Origin: Haberlea rhodopensis | Taxonomy: Eukaryota; Streptophyta; Magnoliopsida; Lamiales; Gesneriaceae | DNA length: 64,000 nucleotides | NCBI GenBank assembly: GCA_907163345.1 | Contig: CAJQUN010000059.1 | Location: 1,758,555-1,822,554, forward strand | Direction of reading: 5' to 3' | Shown here: positions 60,112 to 64,000 of the stretch, in pieces | How positions within the stretch are numbered: position 1 is the first letter of the stretch | How the letters are laid out: each line of letters opens with the position of its first letter | Program-made: the position numbers and the translations under genes | The notes under the pieces: generated by a model | What the model was told of the DNA's origin: nothing | What the model saw: only the letters and a program-made list of their open reading frames with translations | Database searches by the model: none

Positions 60112-62753
60112 TGTGGGACCCGACTCGGGCACAAAATATATAATCACTTTGTCTGGTACCACATTCCCTACTAAATAAAAATATAGATATATTTGTAGGG
60201 TATTACTTTAAAACAATCCATACATAATAATTAATCATATTACGTTAGCAGAAGTGTTCAAACAATTAAATATATTTCGTTAGCGGAAGCGTTCATAATA
60301 TCTATTAACAAAATGCAATCCCGACAAACTCATTCTAATGATCTGATACTTAACCAAAGAAGAAATACTATCAGTAGTTGATAAGCCAATATTTTCCATT
60401 TTCCTTATTATCCCCTGATCCTGGATCCCGTTCTCCTGTATCTGGAACTCATGATAAATAACAAAAAGAAAACAGAGGTTAAGTCTTTAAGGACTTAGTG
60501 AGGGAATAACAATAGCTTTTCATGTATATAATAACAAATAATGCAATATGTCGATATGATATGTCATGTAACAAGAGATAACACTGCGATCAAATAATAT
60601 TTCAATGAAACGATGACGTTTACGACTTGAGAAGGAATATCGTGAGCTAAAGAGGTGGCTCCCACCCGACATTAAGGTGTAGCACTTTTCCCCACGTATC
60701 CGGATCAGGAAAATATGATCAACGAAACAAAGACGAATTAGGACAATAGAATGAATATCGTGGGCTAAAGAGGTGGCTCCCACCCGACATTTAGATGTAG
60801 CACTTTTCCCCACATATTCGAATACGATCCAATACAAACATTCATTTACGAGCCGAGGTGAACCATTCTCCGGACCGATGCGGTGCGCGTTGTTCAGATG
60901 AACCATATACCCGGATTCTCATCCGTTGTTCATTGGACTCACTTTCCGGGCCGAGGCCACGTTGTCCAGTGGACTCATGTCCATGGCTCCATTCATTCAT
61001 TCATTCATTCAATAGATTAGCGATAAACGATGTACTTTCATATGCAGACAATATGATCAATGAAACATTATAGTGAACAACATGATAACATAATTGGAAG
61101 GTAGGACATTGAATAAACATTTACAGTAAGTTCCAGGCCAAATGCCAAAGATGTTATATAGAAAGAAATCGGTAGTACACCTCACCTCATTACGCTATCT
61201 TGACTTGATTGGCTCGATTTTGAACTCAAATGCCAATAACAATCCTATGAACATAATATAAGGTAATTTATAATGATTATCAATCTAAAGGTATGGTTTA
61301 ACATTTTAAGAATCATTTTTGTAAGAAACTTATCCGGGTAATTTTAAGGAAACGTTTGAAAATTCATTAAAAATCAAGTTTAAGTCGAAACATCATGAAA
61401 CTTTCCAGAAATGCCTTAAATCAGTCCAGCAACGTTCGGAACTCGGAATTTCAAGAAACGTGCCGGCGCGTGAAGTACACGCGCCGCCGTTACGGCGCGT
61501 GGCCTTGCTCCAGCCGCCACGCGCGGCGGAAATTTTTACAGAGGGTTCGCCTCGGTTCGATCTACAACTTTTGTATAGAAATCATTTTGAAATTCGCAAC
61601 CGATTTTGCCCAGATTTTGAGTTTTCGAAATGATTACCCATGGTAATTCGATCGCCGGAAAATACTGTTTCCGATGAGTTTTACGACCAACGGCCGGCAC
61701 ATATGTAAAGTAAAACATATTTGGAACACTCTTTGTTTGTAAAACATTTTCGAAATCTATTTTAAAAGCTGTGAAATCGAAGCTTCAATATGCTACCTTG
61801 AAATGTGTTTCTGAGATTCTTGCGGCATATTGTTCTTCGTGTTCTTGAATTTTCTGAGCAACATCAGCTTGTGATTTTTCAACACCTCCCTTACAGAAGA
61901 CGATCTGGGTGTGTGAGGAGTGTTGTGGAATATTTTCGGAATTTTCGGACAAGATTTGGTAATTTTCCTCATAATTTTCTCACTTCTATCCCTATTTTCT
62001 ATATTTTTCCTAACCCAAACTTTCTCATAATTTTGCTAACACTTCTAGCTGAAATTTGTGTGAGTGAAATCTGATGAAAGGGAGGGGGTATTTATAGGCA
62101 AGATTGAAGGGCTTAAGCCACAATTGGGGAGACATGTGTCTTGGCCAAGAAATGACATGTGCTAACCTAAATATTAATATTATAATCCTTTAAATACTAT
62201 ATTTATTATTTAATAAGTTTTTGTTCTATTAATAATATTTAAGTTGTTTTACAATGAATTTATCTACTTTTGTACATATCTTAGAGTAGCAATTAAAATT
62301 TATAAATCATTTTGCTAATAATTTCTTGATTAGTCTTTTAGTACTTATAATTGTTTAACTTTTTATTATGCTTTTACCTATTTTATTATATTTATGTCAA
62401 AAGTATATTAATACAAGTTATATTTATACATTTTGTTTGTGAGTAAAGTTTTTAATGAATAATGTTTTAACCAAAATCAAATATCCATACTCAAGAATAT
62501 AATTATATTTTCCTCTAATTCTTTATGTAAATTTAATATTACAAGTAATATACGGATTCACTTTGTGAATGATTTTTAGTTATTGGTATGTTTCACAAAT
62601 ATATAATTTCCAATAAATTGTTATATTATTTATTCTTTCTTTTATTAGCTATTTTGATGTATGAATATATTAAAATGATTATTTTAGTAACATTTAAAAT
62701 AGTTTCAAATTATTTTGTCAAAATTTTGTAATTGAGATTTTAGGGGTGTTACA
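60112..62753 (-). repeat. LTR 3 of tandem element (rightmost)
   Basis: Same length as the other two but with the most differences, clustered at 61257-61825 (C for T near 61467, A for G near 61512, several around 61555-61581 and 61822-61829) and one deletion near 62080. It ends GTGTTACA before ATGAG. Confidence 0.92.
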
Positions 62754-63407
62754 ATGAGGGGATGGACCACTTGCTGATATTCTTCTTTTGATTGATGCTG
62801 CGGGTGTGGTACTTCTCGGGTGACCGCAGAGGTTGTTCGGTGATGTGCCTCTGGGGGTCACGGGAGGATGGACCATTCGACTGTATCAATCCACTATATT
62901 GGCTGTGCGCCTATTGATATTGTTCAGAGCTCTGTTCCGGTGCATAGTAGGTGGGTCAAGGGGCCCAGGAAAAATATGAATTTGGATAAAATGTTTTATA
63001 TTTTCGAGTATGCATCTTGGTATACATGTTATTGATGTCTCATGTCATTTTCATAGCATGCATGATTTTTATTTACTGGGCATTAGCTCATGTAGTTCAT
63101 GCATTGTAGGTGAGCATATGACGATGCCTGATATCTGGACTTACTGAGCAGGGTGATGCGCTCCTACGGGTTTCTGAGATCTGTTGTACATGGATGACGA
63201 CCTGCTGGGCTATGGGGTTATCTTATTTTAGTTTTTGAGTCTGTGTGATTGTGATTCATATATATATATATGATGGTGTTTCTGGTGATATGGATTTTGA
63301 TTTTTGTCTCCGGATGTGAGTTAAACAGAGGAGATGCTGTTGAAATTTTTATAAAGAGTATTTCTAGAAACATGATAAATGGTATCTTTGGAAATTGGGG
63401 TGTGACA
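62754..63407 (+). repeat. 3' LTR of the chromovirus, remaining part
   Basis: Resumes at ATGAGGGGATGG exactly where 49314 stopped and ends GTGTGACA at 63407. Collinear with 42732-43385 of the 5' LTR. Confidence 0.92.
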
Positions 63408-63584
63408 GGGATGGACGAACACATCACATAGGATGAGTCTCCTAGCGCAATGTGCGTGTGTTGTCACCCTCTGCTCGAGCTTGATATTGATTGTTGATAC
63501 CTTTCTTTGAACTCCGATTTGGTATCTTGAGATTCGATCCATTGTACTTTACATGCATTGCATTACATTGCACTGCATTACATC
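63408..63584 (+). repeat. Host LTR-like sequence H, right part
   Basis: Begins with the 38-bp word shared with 41365-41402 and continues into new sequence, including a gcattacatt-type simple repeat (63552-63583). Continuation of H beyond the insertion. Confidence 0.6.
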
Positions 63585-64000
63585 TGTTGGGTTTTGGAAA
63601 CCCGAATAATCTTGGTTTTGATGTTAACAAAACTTGTTATTGTGTTGCTAACATATTTCATCAAGTGTGCAGTTCATAGATCATATTTAAGAGCTTGATG
63701 AATTACAAAGAAGTAGCTTGAAAATATCAAGCTGGACCAAGACTGGAATTCTGGCATAGCGGTTTGTTTTGATCATATCTAATAGCTCGGATATCGAAAT
63801 GGCGTGCTTCCAAAGAGATTGAACAGCCAACGTAAAATACTAAAAGTCATATTTCACAACAGATCGGCTAGTTCAAATGTTATCAAGGAGAAAAGACGCC
63901 TGCAAGATCGAGCTGAACCGCGAAGAAACAGCAAGCTGTTTCAGCAAAGTCCCTATCAGTCTGGTGGGCATAACTCTTAGCTCGCTTATCGGAACGGAAC
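63585..64000 (+). repeat. Possible copia (SIRE-like) LTR start, cut by window end
   Basis: TGTTGGGTTTTGG followed by TTTTGATGTTAACAAAAC resembles the start of SIRE/Maximus-type copia LTRs. No internal region is visible in the window. Confidence 0.45.

Larger units (their letters stand above)
49315..62753 (-). mobile_element. Tandem LTR element: LTR-internal-LTR-internal-LTR
   Basis: Three 2642-bp LTRs (49315-51956, 54713-57354, 60112-62753) separated by two nearly identical internal regions of 2756 and 2757 bp. Orientation is minus: the primer site (TGGTATCAGAGCC) lies left of each right-hand LTR and the polypurine tract (GAAGGATGGGAGAT on minus) right of the left and middle LTRs. ATGAG flanks the whole block (49310-49314 and 62754-62758). 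Only a decayed gag remains, so it is non-autonomous (large-LTR derivative type). Confidence 0.92.
41404..63407 (+). mobile_element. Chromovirus (Tekay/Del-like) Ty3/gypsy element, nested
   Basis: Both LTRs, tRNA-Met primer site, gag, protease, RT, RNase H, integrase, chromodomain-like tail and polypurine tract are in canonical Ty3/gypsy order. The first 25 bp of the 5' LTR are missing, and a 38-bp host word is found at both flanks. A second element (49315-62753) sits in its 3' LTR. The LTRs are nearly identical (for example a one-unit difference in an AAT repeat), so insertion was fairly recent although pol is broken. Confidence 0.9.

Noticed and set aside
49315..62753. Satellite DNA array of 5.4-kb units
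   Set aside because: Primer sites, polypurine tracts, TG..CA LTR ends and a flanking ATGAG duplication show a retroelement insertion, not a satellite.

Overview
This window is repeat-rich plant nuclear DNA, almost certainly from a eudicot and probably an asterid (the NBS-LRR relics resemble the Rx/R1 type and the LINE tail is a TTG repeat; the lineage is inference). It holds no intact host gene. What is visible is layered transposons plus one broken WD40 gene (MSI4/FVE type) and broken resistance-gene copies.

Layout. 1-11945: a mosaic of non-autonomous Ty3/gypsy elements of Athila/Tat type, with tRNA-Asp primer sites, a gag-protease-only ORF (intact at 7840-9258, frameshifted and shortened at 2742-3632), four long but partial or chimeric LTRs and a head-to-head inverted LTR piece at the left edge. 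11946-12356: a minisatellite of 15-18 bp units. 12391-15662: the 5' part of a decayed Ty1/copia element (minus strand), then a copia RT scrap. 17007-17623: three 3'-side exons of an MSI4/FVE-like gene (minus), cut by a copia LTR at 17624; its first two exons lie at 26725-27682. Between these exon groups sit copia pieces in both orientations, an inverted duplication of an NBS-LRR fragment (about 20537-23552) carrying an RTE LINE 3' end, and an L1-type LINE fragment. 27847-30484: a hAT element whose left end lies about 165 bp upstream of the MSI4-like start codon, with frameshifted transposase and no right end seen.

30485-39126: long noncoding LTRs of one family, one being a reverse-oriented solo LTR with a 5-bp target duplication (ATATG). 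39127-63584: a nested stack. An LTR-like host sequence is interrupted by a chromovirus (Tekay/Del-like) Ty3/gypsy element with gag, protease, RT, RNase H, integrase and chromodomain, disabled by frameshifts and stops. The 3' LTR of that element is in turn interrupted by a 13.4-kb element with the unusual order LTR-internal-LTR-internal-LTR, flanked by ATGAG on both sides. From 63585 another copia-like LTR may begin.

The strongest second-look items are the three-LTR tandem element, the resistance-gene inverted repeat with a 20-bp templated junction, the MSI4/FVE gene split over 10 kb, the palindrome array in the U3 of the Athila/Tat-like LTRs, the three-hairpin cluster after its ORF, and the aberrant insertion junction of the chromovirus. 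All family assignments come from reading motifs by eye; no database search was run.
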